Origin: Cryomorphaceae bacterium
GTDB lineage: Bacteria; Bacteroidota; Bacteroidia; Flavobacteriales; Schleiferiaceae
DNA: 40,578 nucleotides
Direction of reading: 5' to 3'
NCBI GenBank assembly: GCA_020832345.1
Contig: JAFIEY010000065.1
Coordinates: 1-40,578 of the forward strand
The number at the start of each line of letters is the position of its first letter. Position 1 is the stretch's first letter. Below, piece after piece: positions 1 to 9,608 of this stretch. The notes below the pieces were generated by a model. That model was given only the letters and a program-made list of their open reading frames with translations, did not search any database and was not told the origin of the DNA. The position numbers and the translations under genes are program-made.

Positions 1-188
1 GAGGTAATTTTACGCGCATCGGTATGGTTTAAAAAAATAATTAGAATTAGTCCGCCAAAAATAGGGGACAAATTATTTTTATCGTAAAAAAATACGAAAT
101 TGTTTTGATCATCTTAGAAATGGAGGTAAGGCTTATGACCATTTTACTATTTGCTTGACTTTTTTAGTCACTTATCTCATTTATAGTT

Positions 189-316
189 TGAGTCTAATCC
201 AAAAAAAATGATCAAAATCGAGGGGATTTCTGAAACGTAAATAACTGTTAGTGAGTTTTTAAAAATCTACCGACAAGGAAGATTTTGGAAGAAAGGGATT
301 TCTTGGAGCAGACTTT
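189..316 (+). mobile_element. MITE-like element, copy 1 (degenerate)
   Basis: This 128-bp copy starts TGAGTC and ends GAGCAGACTTT. Its 3' half (positions 262-311) closely matches the copies at 15429, 31954 and 38307, while the middle (about 222-255) has drifted. The 4 bp on each side are AGTT (185-188 and 317-320), read as a target-site duplication. It has the same length as the copy at 31954. The drift suggests it is the oldest insertion in the window. It encodes no transposase, and its internal reading frame is broken by TAA. Confidence 0.8.
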
Positions 317-451
317 AGTTTGAATTAACCATATTCAACAAGCACAATAATGCGGGCATAGCGCCCCCCCCATCATGCGTATTATAAAAATTTTGATTGC
401 GGTCAATTTCAGGCTTTATCAGAAAAAACAGAATCCAATTTTATTAAAAGA

Positions 452-489
452 AACACAAGTCAAAATAGGTGACTTGTGTTCTTTTTTTA
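452..489 (+). terminator. Strong intrinsic terminator without an upstream gene in the window
   Basis: A perfect 11-bp stem (AACACAAGTCA at 452-462, complement at 470-480) with a 7-nt loop is followed directly by C and seven T. No coding sequence lies between position 1 and here, so it must end a transcript that enters from the left of the window, or a small untranslated RNA. Confidence 0.85.
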
Positions 490-851
490 TATAAAAAATG
501 TCAACTGTTTTTGGGTTAACTTGACGATTTTAAGTGTTAAATCCAATATACAGATTAGAAAAGTTTGAAAACATTTTTTATTTTTGTTTTTTTTATTAAA
601 TATAATCTTTCAAAAAATAAAAATAAATTTCATAAGTAATATTGTTTGATTAATTATCAAAATTTCAAAATTCAAAATTATGACTATGATTTTAAAAGGC
701 TTCATAAAAAATTAGTTTTCAGTATAAATTAATTACATTGTTGTATTTGTATTTGCGGATAAAATTATTAGGCAACAAATTATACTTTTACAATAATTAA
801 ACAAAGTATTGATATATTTACCCTTTAAAAATTAATAAAAGTTAAGACACT
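490..851. other. AT-rich gene-free leader upstream of the large surface-protein gene
   Basis: This stretch is dominated by A and T runs and shows no open frame of note and no recognisable RNA gene. A TATTTTTG box at 579-586 resembles the Bacteroidota -7 element but lacks a properly spaced -33 TTG. The 5' region of the gene at 852 is therefore long or its promoter is not recognisable. A short heptamer-like run (AATTTCA/AATTCAA) lies near 659-676. Confidence 0.5.
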
Positions 852-3800
852 ATGAAGACAACATTACCAAGTCTTGCCAAATGGGTAAGCTTACTCTCGG
901 GTTATGCCTTGTTTTTGGGTGGCATATTTTTGCCTTCCACGGCGCAAGCCCAAATTAACATTGCCCCCAGTGCAACCGTAACTGCTAGTGCATGTAACAC
1001 CGGCCCGTGTTCAACACTCAATGATTTGGACTTTGGAACTTGTGGGTCACAGCAAATGTGGATTCCAACCTCTACTCCGCCATCACTTGCTCCAGGAACA
1101 GACTGGATTGAATGGCAATGGCCAAATGCCGAGTCTTTCGACGAAATCGTGATACATCACGCCCAAGACAATGCCAGGTTTCTAACTGGAGCCACCATCC
1201 AATATTGGGATGGTTCTAGCTGGCAAAATCACCATACGTTTTCCAATTTAACCATGCAGTGTATCAACTCGGTTGTAATTCCGAGATTGACGACCAATCG
1301 TTTTAGAATTACATCTTTTCAAATGACTGGTACCGGGCAGTTGTCTAATCCTAATTTTAGAGAGATCGAAATCTTCAGTGCGCCAACAGCGCCCAACGAT
1401 GCAGGCGTTTCTTCTTTGGTTTCTCCGGTTGCTTTTTGTCCAGGACAAGAAAATATCACCGTAAGGGTGCAGAACTTTGGTATCAACCAAATTACGTCTG
1501 TTACGGTAAACTGGACCCTCAACGGAGTCGCTCAAACCCCGGTGAATGTGACAACATTAATCGATACCATTGGTGGAGTAAATCCTTTTTTTACCAATGT
1601 AACCCTGGGCAGTCAAATGTTCCTGGCCAATACCACATATAATATAGTCGCCTGGACTTCCATGCCCAACAACGTTGTTGATACCATTAATTTCAACGAT
1701 ACCCTCACGGCTTCGGTCTCGCCTGCCATCAGTGGTACATTTACCATAAATTCGGGCCTCGCGACTTCGGGAACCAATTTCCAGTCCTTTACTGATTTTG
1801 CAAATTTCATGAACATCAATGGAATTTGTGGCCCGGTTGTGGCCAATGTGGCGCCATCTTCAGGCCCCTATAATGAAAGGGTGCAATTTGAAGAAATTAC
1901 AGGAGCATCTTCCGTAAACACCATTACCATTAACGGAAATGGAAATACCTTGTCTTTTGCCGGTGATGCGACCAACAGAACTACGCTTACCCTTAACGGC
2001 ACGGATTACCTCACCATCGATAATTTAAATATTGTTGCTGCGGGTGTTACCTATGCATGGGTTTTGTTTATGAACCAAGGCGCCGATCACAATACATTTA
2101 AAAATTGTTCGCTTTCAACATCCACATCCAGTGCTTCAACTTTTGTGTGTAATGTGGTTATGAGTGGTAGTCCTACTGGAGCCACTACGGCCGGAAATGC
2201 CGGAAGTTATAATACTTTTGAAAACAACGTACACATCGGTGGTTATTACGGATTCGCCATGAACGGGCCTTCTGCCGCCTCCAAAAATGTGGGAAATAAA
2301 ATCCTGAACAGTGTATTTGAAGATTTCTATTTTTATGGTATGTACATTCGTTCGCAAGACAGCATTACCATCAATGGTAATGACCTAAGTCGGAGTGGAA
2401 GAACTAGCCTTTCTACATTTTACGGATTGTACTTTGCGACCGGAATTGAAGGTGCCAGAATTTTGAACAACAGAATTCACGATAATTCAAATCAAAATAC
2501 CGCCTCAACGGCTGCGGCGTATCCCATTTATATGACGGGTGCGACCGGCACTGCAGGAAACCCAAACCTCATGGCCAATAACTTGGTTTACAACATCAAT
2601 AGCAATGGTCTTCTTTACGGGATGTACCTATTAGGCACGGCTAATAATTTCTGGAATATCTACCACAATACCATTGTCATCGATAATCCAACGGCTTCAA
2701 CAACCACAAATACCCGCCTATTGTGGTTATCTGGGAATCAGGCCAACATGAATATTAAAAACAACATATTCTATTTGGATAGAGGTGCCGGAGGAACGCA
2801 ATACATGATTTATTTAACCAGTGCATTGACTTCCGCAGACATCAACAACAACAATTATTATACGCCAAACTCTAATGTGATTTTCGGTTTCAACGGTGCC
2901 AATACAAATAACTTTGCCGACTGGCAGTCAGCCGGTAGAGACGCCAATGGCTTATTTGCCGATCCTGTATTTCAGGGCGGAACCGGACCAGACCCTCTAC
3001 AACCTACAGCTCCGGTCATTAAGTTTTTGGGAACAAATGTATTGTCTGATGTCCCATTTGACATTTTAGGTATGCCAAGAACCCCTGCACCTGATCCCGG
3101 TGCATATCAGTTTGAACCACCTCAAGGAATCGACATGGCCATCACCAAATTCATCAGTCCAAACGCATCATGCCCCGGGACGGTGAATGTGGAAATTGAG
3201 GTAGGTAACTTCGCCTCTGATACGGCAACAACCTTTACCGTAAACTGGTCTATCAACTCCGTGGCTCAAACCCCGGTTGTACAAAGTGGCTTGTTCCTTC
3301 CGGGTTCATTGTCGTCTATTGTTTTGGGTAGCTTCACCCTGGCACCCGGTGTTGCCTACAATATTGAAGCAACCATTGTAAATGTTGGTCCAACTAATGA
3401 TATTGATTTGACCAACAATCAAATGAGTCTTATCGATTACCGTTCAGGACTCAGTGGCACCTATACGATAAACCAATTGGCAACACCTTCAGCTTCCAAC
3501 TTCTCGAGTTTTGTAGAAGCCCGTGATGCTTTAAATGATTATGGTGTTTGTGGCCCGGTAGTTTTCAATGTTTTGGCCGGCACTGGCCCATACAATGAGC
3601 AAGTTATGTTTGGATCTATTTCCGGTGTTTCAGCCACCAATACAGTGACCATTAATGGCAATGGAAATACCCTGACCTATCTTTCTTCCAACACCAACGA
3701 AAGACATACCCTTGGATTAAACGGAGCATCTTATATGACCTTTGATAGTTTGGTCATCATTAGTGAAGGAACCACGACAACGGAATTTGGCTGGGGCATC

Positions 3801-6665
3801 TGGTTGACCAATTCGGCTGATCACAATACCTTTCAAAATTGTCATATCCAAGTGGATACTGCATCAACTTCACTCAATTATTCCGGTGTGGTTATGAGTA
3901 ATACAGCCACAAGCGCGACCCTCGCCGGTACCGCAGGTTCTTTTAATACCTTTACCAACAACACCATAGAGGGAGGGTATTACAGTCTTACCGTCAACGG
4001 AAACAATGCCGCCGACAGGGGTGAAGGTAATCAGTTTATTAACAACAAACTGACAAAATTCCGCTTTTATGGTTTGTACATGCGTGCACAGGAAAACATG
4101 GTTTTCAAAGGAAATGAAATTACCCGTGGAAATCGCTCTATAACCGGATCAGTTGCTTTTTACGGTATTTATATGATCACCAGTAATGTGGGTTGTGAAA
4201 TCACCGGTAATAAAATCTATAATACTTGTCAAAACTGCACGAACAATACCAGTGTTCAATATGGTCTTTACGGTACAGGTTCCGCAGCGTTGGCCAACCA
4301 GCCTTCAGTTTTTGCCAATAATATAATGAGCGACTTTAATGGCGATGGCACGGCTTACGGTATTTACGTGTTGACCCAAAACTATTGGAAGTTTTACCAC
4401 AATACCATCTCGATGGATGCCAGTACAAGCTCGACCATAACATGGGGTATTTATTCTTCCGGCGCCAATACGGGAACTGAATTTGTCAATAATATTATTT
4501 CTGTAGATAAAGGTGGAAATACCCTTGGCTATAATTTCCCTACAGCTTCCCACAGTGGAATTGTAAATTACAATGGTATTTACACACCCAATGGATTTAT
4601 CGGAAGACAGGGGACAACCGATTATACAACCCTGGCAGATTGGCAAACAGGAACGGGCAATGACCTCAACGGTGAAAGTGCGCCACCATTGTTCATCAAC
4701 CCAGCTAATTTCGACTATACGCCGGGAACGCCTGCTTTTTACCAAGCTGGAACCAACCTATTGACGCAAGTTCCAGTGGATTTCTTTAATACACCCAGAA
4801 CCATCACACCGGATTTTGGTGCCATTCAGTTTACACCGCTTCCCTGTGCCGGATCCTACGGACTAACAAATGACAGCGTTACCCCAACATCTGGATTCTT
4901 TTCATGGGGTTCTTATGAAAACAATTGGGTCGTTCAGTGGGGACCCGTCGGCTTCCTTCCCGGATCTGGTTTTGGAACTTCCGTTTCTGCCACCACCAAC
5001 AACGGCTTTGAAGTGACAGGTTTCCAATCTAATACCTGTTACCACGTTTTTGTTGCCGATGTGTGTGGTACTGACACCAGTACCTGGACAGGCCCTGTGT
5101 TAATCTGTACGCCTAAAGCACACGACGCAGCACTGCTCGGCATGGTTGAACCCAACGACAGAGACTGTGGCGAACCCAATACACCCCTTCAGGTGGAATT
5201 GAGAAACAATGGTTTCTTCCCGATTACCTCAGCGGATATTACCGTCGAGATAACCGGTGCCATGAATCAAACCTTTAATTTTACCTATACCGGTAATTTG
5301 CCTATGGACGCTTCAACGGTTGTCACTGTTGCAACGGTGGACTTTTCTCTTGGCGGACTGATGGACTTCATGGCTTTTGTTCACATCCCCAACGATGAAG
5401 ATAGCTCCAACGACACCATTATGGAAAATGATGTTCGCATCATTCCCGATGAGCCGCGTTTTGAGCATTTGCCACTTTGCGCTGGTGATGTGAATGTGAC
5501 AATCTTTGGGGTACATTTACCCATGGTTACTAGCTACGAATGGTTTAATACGGCCACTGGAGGAACGCCTTTCTCCACAAATGATACCATTACCATTCCA
5601 GTAGCCATGCTGCCCAATGTGTGGTTGGCTTATGATACAGCTGGGGTTCCAACACCCATGGTACCATCCTCGTGTATTCCTACTTCTAGTTGTACTTCCG
5701 GTGATCAGATTGATAATTTCTCAACCACAGGTGGATTGTCCAGCAATATCAGTAATCTTTCATCAGGCTGCTCTCCAAATGCTTATGCAGACAACACCAA
5801 TATGGTGGTTGATGCTGTTCCCGGCGGCACGGTGAACTTTACTGTTCAGGCAGGACCTTCCTGGGGACAAGGCTTTAGAATTTGGGTAGATTGGAATGGC
5901 GATGGAATATTCGGTGCTGGTGAGGATGTTTGGAATTCCGGAACCTCAGGATTATTGCCTTACACGGGAACTATTACCGTACCTATGAGTGCTACCCCAG
6001 GTGAAAAGCGCATGCGTGTTCGGGCAAATTTTGCCAGTTTACCACTCGATCCTTGTGCAGCGCAGACTTTTGGCGAAGCGGAAGACTATACATTCGTAGT
6101 CATTGGCAATGAAGCTTGTAGTCCTGCAAGAACCCAAGTCAATATCACTGCGGATTCTGTACCCACAGCTTCCTTTACCTACACGATACTTCCAAACCTC
6201 GAAGTGCAATTCATCAGCACATCTACTCCTGCGGGCATTACCGCCAACTGGGATTTTGCCGGATTGGGCACCGCTACCGGAGATACTGTCACATTTACTT
6301 TCCCACAAGTGGACACCTTCCAGGTTTGCCTCACCGTGAGTAATTTCTGTGCCTCCGATGATGTATGTATGGGAATAAATGTTTACGGAATAGGTGTTGA
6401 GACGTTTGCAGTATCAAACCTAAATGTATATCCCAACCCCAACCAGGGAAGATTTACCTTGAGTTTTGTCCAGGATTTTGTGAGTGACCTCAGTGTAGAA
6501 TTACTCGACCTCAGTGGAAAAGTTGTTCATATTGAAGTTTACAAAAAATTCAGTGGTAATTACCTCCGTGATTTTGAGCAACAAAACATTGCTTCGGGAT
6601 CCTATATGTTGCGCATCAGAAATGAGAAGGGTGTGGTAACTAAACGTATAGCGATTAATAAGTAG
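852..6665 (+). CDS. Large T9SS-secreted beta-helix surface protein
   Basis: This 1937-aa exported protein starts with a signal peptide (residues 1-34, ending STAQAQ). Reading on, I see a discoidin/F5-8-like galactose-binding region (about 35-175), a CARDB-like beta-sandwich (about 181-292) and a right-handed parallel beta-helix rich in NNTI/GNG turns (about 293-750). A second CARDB-like domain (about 758-865) and a second beta-helix (about 866-1325) follow, then Ig/FN3-like segments and a GEVED domain (about 1616-1751, with WVDWNGDGIF and GEAEDYTF). A PKD-like domain (about 1766-1846) precedes a T9SS type A sorting tail (YPNPNQGRF, about 1856-1937). The CARDB plus helix block is an internal duplication. 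The likely role is a surface-anchored adhesin or glycan-binding protein; no catalytic residues were recognised. A strong terminator follows the stop. Confidence 0.88.
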   Translation: MKTTLPSLAKWVSLLSGYALFLGGIFLPSTAQAQINIAPSATVTASACNTGPCSTLNDLDFGTCGSQQMWIPTSTPPSLAPGTDWIEWQWPNAESFDEIVIHHAQDNARFLTGATIQYWDGSSWQNHHTFSNLTMQCINSVVIPRLTTNRFRITSFQMTGTGQLSNPNFREIEIFSAPTAPNDAGVSSLVSPVAFCPGQENITVRVQNFGINQITSVTVNWTLNGVAQTPVNVTTLIDTIGGVNPFFTNVTLGSQMFLANTTYNIVAWTSMPNNVVDTINFNDTLTASVSPAISGTFTINSGLATSGTNFQSFTDFANFMNINGICGPVVANVAPSSGPYNERVQFEEITGASSVNTITINGNGNTLSFAGDATNRTTLTLNGTDYLTIDNLNIVAAGVTYAWVLFMNQGADHNTFKNCSLSTSTSSASTFVCNVVMSGSPTGATTAGNAGSYNTFENNVHIGGYYGFAMNGPSAASKNVGNKILNSVFEDFYFYGMYIRSQDSITINGNDLSRSGRTSLSTFYGLYFATGIEGARILNNRIHDNSNQNTASTAAAYPIYMTGATGTAGNPNLMANNLVYNINSNGLLYGMYLLGTANNFWNIYHNTIVIDNPTASTTTNTRLLWLSGNQANMNIKNNIFYLDRGAGGTQYMIYLTSALTSADINNNNYYTPNSNVIFGFNGANTNNFADWQSAGRDANGLFADPVFQGGTGPDPLQPTAPVIKFLGTNVLSDVPFDILGMPRTPAPDPGAYQFEPPQGIDMAITKFISPNASCPGTVNVEIEVGNFASDTATTFTVNWSINSVAQTPVVQSGLFLPGSLSSIVLGSFTLAPGVAYNIEATIVNVGPTNDIDLTNNQMSLIDYRSGLSGTYTINQLATPSASNFSSFVEARDALNDYGVCGPVVFNVLAGTGPYNEQVMFGSISGVSATNTVTINGNGNTLTYLSSNTNERHTLGLNGASYMTFDSLVIISEGTTTTEFGWGIWLTNSADHNTFQNCHIQVDTASTSLNYSGVVMSNTATSATLAGTAGSFNTFTNNTIEGGYYSLTVNGNNAADRGEGNQFINNKLTKFRFYGLYMRAQENMVFKGNEITRGNRSITGSVAFYGIYMITSNVGCEITGNKIYNTCQNCTNNTSVQYGLYGTGSAALANQPSVFANNIMSDFNGDGTAYGIYVLTQNYWKFYHNTISMDASTSSTITWGIYSSGANTGTEFVNNIISVDKGGNTLGYNFPTASHSGIVNYNGIYTPNGFIGRQGTTDYTTLADWQTGTGNDLNGESAPPLFINPANFDYTPGTPAFYQAGTNLLTQVPVDFFNTPRTITPDFGAIQFTPLPCAGSYGLTNDSVTPTSGFFSWGSYENNWVVQWGPVGFLPGSGFGTSVSATTNNGFEVTGFQSNTCYHVFVADVCGTDTSTWTGPVLICTPKAHDAALLGMVEPNDRDCGEPNTPLQVELRNNGFFPITSADITVEITGAMNQTFNFTYTGNLPMDASTVVTVATVDFSLGGLMDFMAFVHIPNDEDSSNDTIMENDVRIIPDEPRFEHLPLCAGDVNVTIFGVHLPMVTSYEWFNTATGGTPFSTNDTITIPVAMLPNVWLAYDTAGVPTPMVPSSCIPTSSCTSGDQIDNFSTTGGLSSNISNLSSGCSPNAYADNTNMVVDAVPGGTVNFTVQAGPSWGQGFRIWVDWNGDGIFGAGEDVWNSGTSGLLPYTGTITVPMSATPGEKRMRVRANFASLPLDPCAAQTFGEAEDYTFVVIGNEACSPARTQVNITADSVPTASFTYTILPNLEVQFISTSTPAGITANWDFAGLGTATGDTVTFTFPQVDTFQVCLTVSNFCASDDVCMGINVYGIGVETFAVSNLNVYPNPNQGRFTLSFVQDFVSDLSVELLDLSGKVVHIEVYKKFSGNYLRDFEQQNIASGSYMLRIRNEKGVVTKRIAINK

Positions 6666-6689
6666 CATAAAGCTATAGTTCAATATAAA

Positions 6690-6720
6690 GCCGCCCCGAA
6701 TTATCGAGGCGGCTTTTTTT
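6690..6720 (+). terminator. Intrinsic terminator of the surface-protein gene
   Basis: A GC-rich hairpin (GCCGCC paired with GGCGGC, extended by CGA/TCG around an ATTA loop) is followed by a run of seven T. It lies 25 bp after the stop codon at 6665. Confidence 0.92.
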
Positions 6721-6802
6721 ATTCTACCATTATTACACATTTTTATAATGGAAATTCGGCTTTGCCATAGAAGAAGGTAATGCAATCAAAAACCCTTCAA
6801 AG

Positions 6803-8449
6803 TCAATGAATCTGAACTTTAATCCTGCCGCGAGATCCCGTTTCATCATTAATCAACCACAAGATGTATTGCCCCGACGCAATATTTTCAAGGTTGAACT
6901 GATGGCTGTTTTCATTTGATAGCTCTTTTTGAAATAGCATCCTTCCGCGTAAATCCATAAGTGAAGCCCTGTGATACGCTCGACCACTTGCCTTTAAAGT
7001 AAAGTTGCCATGGTTTGGATTGGGGTACAATTGTATTGGTGATTCATCGTCTGGTGAGACGACCGAAAAACCAGTAGGGCAGGTGTTTCGCAAAACGAAG
7101 GTATAATATTCCGTCAATTCATAACCACAATGATTGATAAAGGTGTTGCCATCTGTTCCCTCCACAATGGTTACATAATAATCGTCTTGAAAGGGCAAAC
7201 GGGATGGAAATGCGTAATTTACCCTGTCGGTGAAATCAAAGGAATTACACACCCCTTGCGATGAAACCACAGGCACCTGTGTTGAATCCGGACCATAGAC
7301 GATAAATTCACTTCCATCTGGAGAAATGGTAGGGCAGGCAACGTTGTTGTTGCCAAACAGAAACATTGGGATGGTATCGTCACATCCATATTCATACACC
7401 AACCATTGCATACTAAATCCAGATGAGGCGCTTGTATCAGCGAGGGAGTCGGTATTAGGAATTTGCGCAGAAAAAGGTAGCATCCGCAATACAGAGGTAG
7501 GGATGAGCTCAAGGTAATAGTGACTGGATGGGGGAAAAGACGGCAATCTCAACTCACATTGACTACCAATTGAAATGACTTCCTCCCGATGGATGGTTCC
7601 AAAAAGATAATAATCTCCCGGACTACCCGGCACCTGTGAATATATGTCCCATTCCATACCAAAAGCAAAATTGCCGTTGACAGAAGCCGGTAAAAAGGAA
7701 AACATACCCGATGGAAATACCTCCAACTGACTCCCGGCCTGTACAGCAAAAGGAATCGAATCAGAATATCCGGAAGCAAACATCAAATCTGCTGGCAAAA
7801 TGGAATCATGACAAGCGCCTTTGCGCAATGGAACCAAGCGAAATACTAAAGAGTCATTTGCAAAATTATCCACCCCTTGTCCGTGAACAACTCCTTGTCT
7901 GCAATACGACATCGCATAAGGATTGGCCAAAAACCGAGGGGCTCTTCTATTTTCTAACGTATTATTCAATGTCGCTTGCAAAAATAATGAATCCGTATTT
8001 TGTGTATAATTCGCCAATTGATTTGCCGGTAATCGACAACAATGTTGCACGGAAAACCGAATATCCGAACACGTGTCGGGTAGCGTCACCATCGCTTGAA
8101 ACATCACTCGTAAGGTGGGTAAATAGTTTTGATCAAAAACCCGTAAACATTCTGTATTGCCAATTAGCATTGAAAAATTAGGCATGGCAGGATGCAAACT
8201 ACTTCCAACACTAAATCCGGGAAAACAGGACGATTGAACGCAAACCTGAGGTGGCGGTAGATTTGTCGAAGGCCACGCACCAAAGGCAGTAAAATGAATT
8301 GAAACATCAACCAGATATTGATTTGGGATACCGGTGCTGTCACCAATGTAGGTATAACTTATGTCTCCACCAACAAGACTATCTGCCTGTAAATGATTAT
8401 AAAAACAGCTTAAACCAAGAAACACAAGTACGGTTAAAATTTTTTTCAT
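6803..8449 (-). CDS. T9SS type A sorting-domain protein (paralog A)
   Basis: This 548-aa exported protein has a signal peptide (about 1-22) followed by LVGGDISYTYIGDSTG, an N-terminal motif like that at the start of many gliding-motility-associated Bacteroidota surface proteins. It ends in a T9SS sorting tail (YPNPNHGNF near residue 476, then a beta-rich C-terminus ending KVQIH). The central part is cysteine-containing and beta-rich, with no catalytic motif. It is a clear paralog of the protein at 30213-31886: the N-terminal LVGG...Y.YIGDST block, the CSDIRF...CCR block and the ISPDGSEF block occur in the same order. A TACCTTTG box lies 4 bp before the start codon. Exact function unknown. Confidence 0.85.
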   Translation of the reverse strand: MKKILTVLVFLGLSCFYNHLQADSLVGGDISYTYIGDSTGIPNQYLVDVSIHFTAFGAWPSTNLPPPQVCVQSSCFPGFSVGSSLHPAMPNFSMLIGNTECLRVFDQNYLPTLRVMFQAMVTLPDTCSDIRFSVQHCCRLPANQLANYTQNTDSLFLQATLNNTLENRRAPRFLANPYAMSYCRQGVVHGQGVDNFANDSLVFRLVPLRKGACHDSILPADLMFASGYSDSIPFAVQAGSQLEVFPSGMFSFLPASVNGNFAFGMEWDIYSQVPGSPGDYYLFGTIHREEVISIGSQCELRLPSFPPSSHYYLELIPTSVLRMLPFSAQIPNTDSLADTSASSGFSMQWLVYEYGCDDTIPMFLFGNNNVACPTISPDGSEFIVYGPDSTQVPVVSSQGVCNSFDFTDRVNYAFPSRLPFQDDYYVTIVEGTDGNTFINHCGYELTEYYTFVLRNTCPTGFSVVSPDDESPIQLYPNPNHGNFTLKASGRAYHRASLMDLRGRMLFQKELSNENSHQFNLENIASGQYILWLINDETGSRGRIKVQIH

Positions 8450-8453
8450 GCCT

Positions 8454-8461
8454 CAAAGGTA
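8454..8461 (-). promoter_or_regulatory. Promoter -7 box abutting a start codon
   Basis: TACCTTTG on the minus strand matches the Bacteroidota TAnnTTTG -7 consensus and ends 4 nt before the ATG at 8449, so transcription would begin at or within the start codon. No -33 TTG at the usual spacing was found. Confidence 0.45.
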
Positions 8462-8745
8462 GTGAAGCCCTGAATTTTATTTGGTTCTGGGTTACTCTCA
8501 GGTCACATAAAACATTTCATCGACCAAAACCTTGAGTAAACGAAAACCAAGACGTTCTTGCAAAATGAAATGTAGGTGCAAAAAAACACGATTATTCGGC
8601 CTGCTAACATTCTGGATATTTCATGCACATGCAGCGAAAATCAATTTCGATAAAGCGTCTCAAACACAAAAAAAAATTTAAAAAAAGTGAATTCTGCAAA
8701 AGGCAAAGCAGTTTGTTGTAATTTAGACCCTTCAAACCAAATATC

Positions 8746-9525
8746 ATGAAAGCACCAAAGCTATTATTTGTTATAACGATTATTACTCTGTCCTTTTCCG
8801 CCTGCAAAAGCGATGACGATCAATCCGTTGAACCTGAGATAACCATCAACACCCCGGATTTAATCATCCACAATGCCATTCGGATTTCGGGAAACATAAA
8901 AGGGCAAAACATACAATCGTCCGGGTTGGTTTTAAATACCATCCCGAGACCCACCCGCGATCATCGGGAAATTGAACTTGACAAAACCTCAGGTAATTTT
9001 ACCCTGGAAATAGATGAGCTTGAGCGGAACACCACCTATTACATACGGGGATTTTTAATTGTAGAAGACGAGATTATTTATGGAAATGAAATAGGATTTA
9101 CCACCTCCAGCTTTTTTGCCATCAACTATTCAGAAAATGTGGGAGACACCGTCGTATTATTTGTAGCACCTACCGATAACGCCCAACTCGTACCTTGGGG
9201 GCCCGACACCCTCACAGGAGCCGACAACCCATCCGATGGTAGAATCAACACCCAATTGCTGGCGGGGCTATCGGGCAACTTCCTCGCCAAAACCTGCTCG
9301 CAATCAACTGCCGGAGGTTATAACGATTGGTATTTGCCCTCCGTGGAAGAATTAGAGGCCATCTATCAGAACCGCAGTGAAATTGGCAACCTCGCCAACA
9401 TCATATATTGGAGCAGTACCGAATACTCCGAAATCCGCGCCAAAGGTGTAAACATGTTAAACGGTCAAATTGCTACACCCACTAAATCTGCACAATATTA
9501 TTGTCGATGTGTTAGACGGCCATAA
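8746..9525 (+). CDS. Lipoprotein with Lcl C-terminal (DUF1566) domain
   Basis: This 259-aa lipoprotein has its lipobox cysteine at residue 20 (SFSAC). The residues just after it (KSDDD) resemble the charged export signal of surface-exposed Bacteroidota lipoproteins. Residues about 35-125 look like a fibronectin-III-type sandwich ending in GNEIGFTT. Residues about 185-259 form a Lcl/DUF1566 module: GGYNDWYLPSVEEL, YWSSTEYS and a terminal YYCRCVRRP. This C-type-lectin-like fold is common in surface proteins, and its ligand here is unknown. The gene stands alone between two minus-strand genes. A TAATTTAG box at 8719-8726 is one mismatch from the -7 consensus. Confidence 0.85.
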   Translation: MKAPKLLFVITIITLSFSACKSDDDQSVEPEITINTPDLIIHNAIRISGNIKGQNIQSSGLVLNTIPRPTRDHREIELDKTSGNFTLEIDELERNTTYYIRGFLIVEDEIIYGNEIGFTTSSFFAINYSENVGDTVVLFVAPTDNAQLVPWGPDTLTGADNPSDGRINTQLLAGLSGNFLAKTCSQSTAGGYNDWYLPSVEELEAIYQNRSEIGNLANIIYWSSTEYSEIRAKGVNMLNGQIATPTKSAQYYCRCVRRP

Positions 9526-9608
9526 AATGCCACATAAAATTAAAACTTAGAAAAAGTTCCAACTTACAAACTCCTTATTATCTCCAATTTGTTAAGTTGT
9601 AAATCCAA

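Noticed and set aside
364-372. C9 tract as a phase-variation switch
   Set aside because: It is not inside or directly upstream of a coding frame (the next gene starts at 852, beyond a terminator).
7711-8181. A 156-aa plus-strand frame antisense to the T9SS protein
   Set aside because: Opposite-strand shadow with no recognisable domain; the minus-strand frame has signal peptide and sorting tail.
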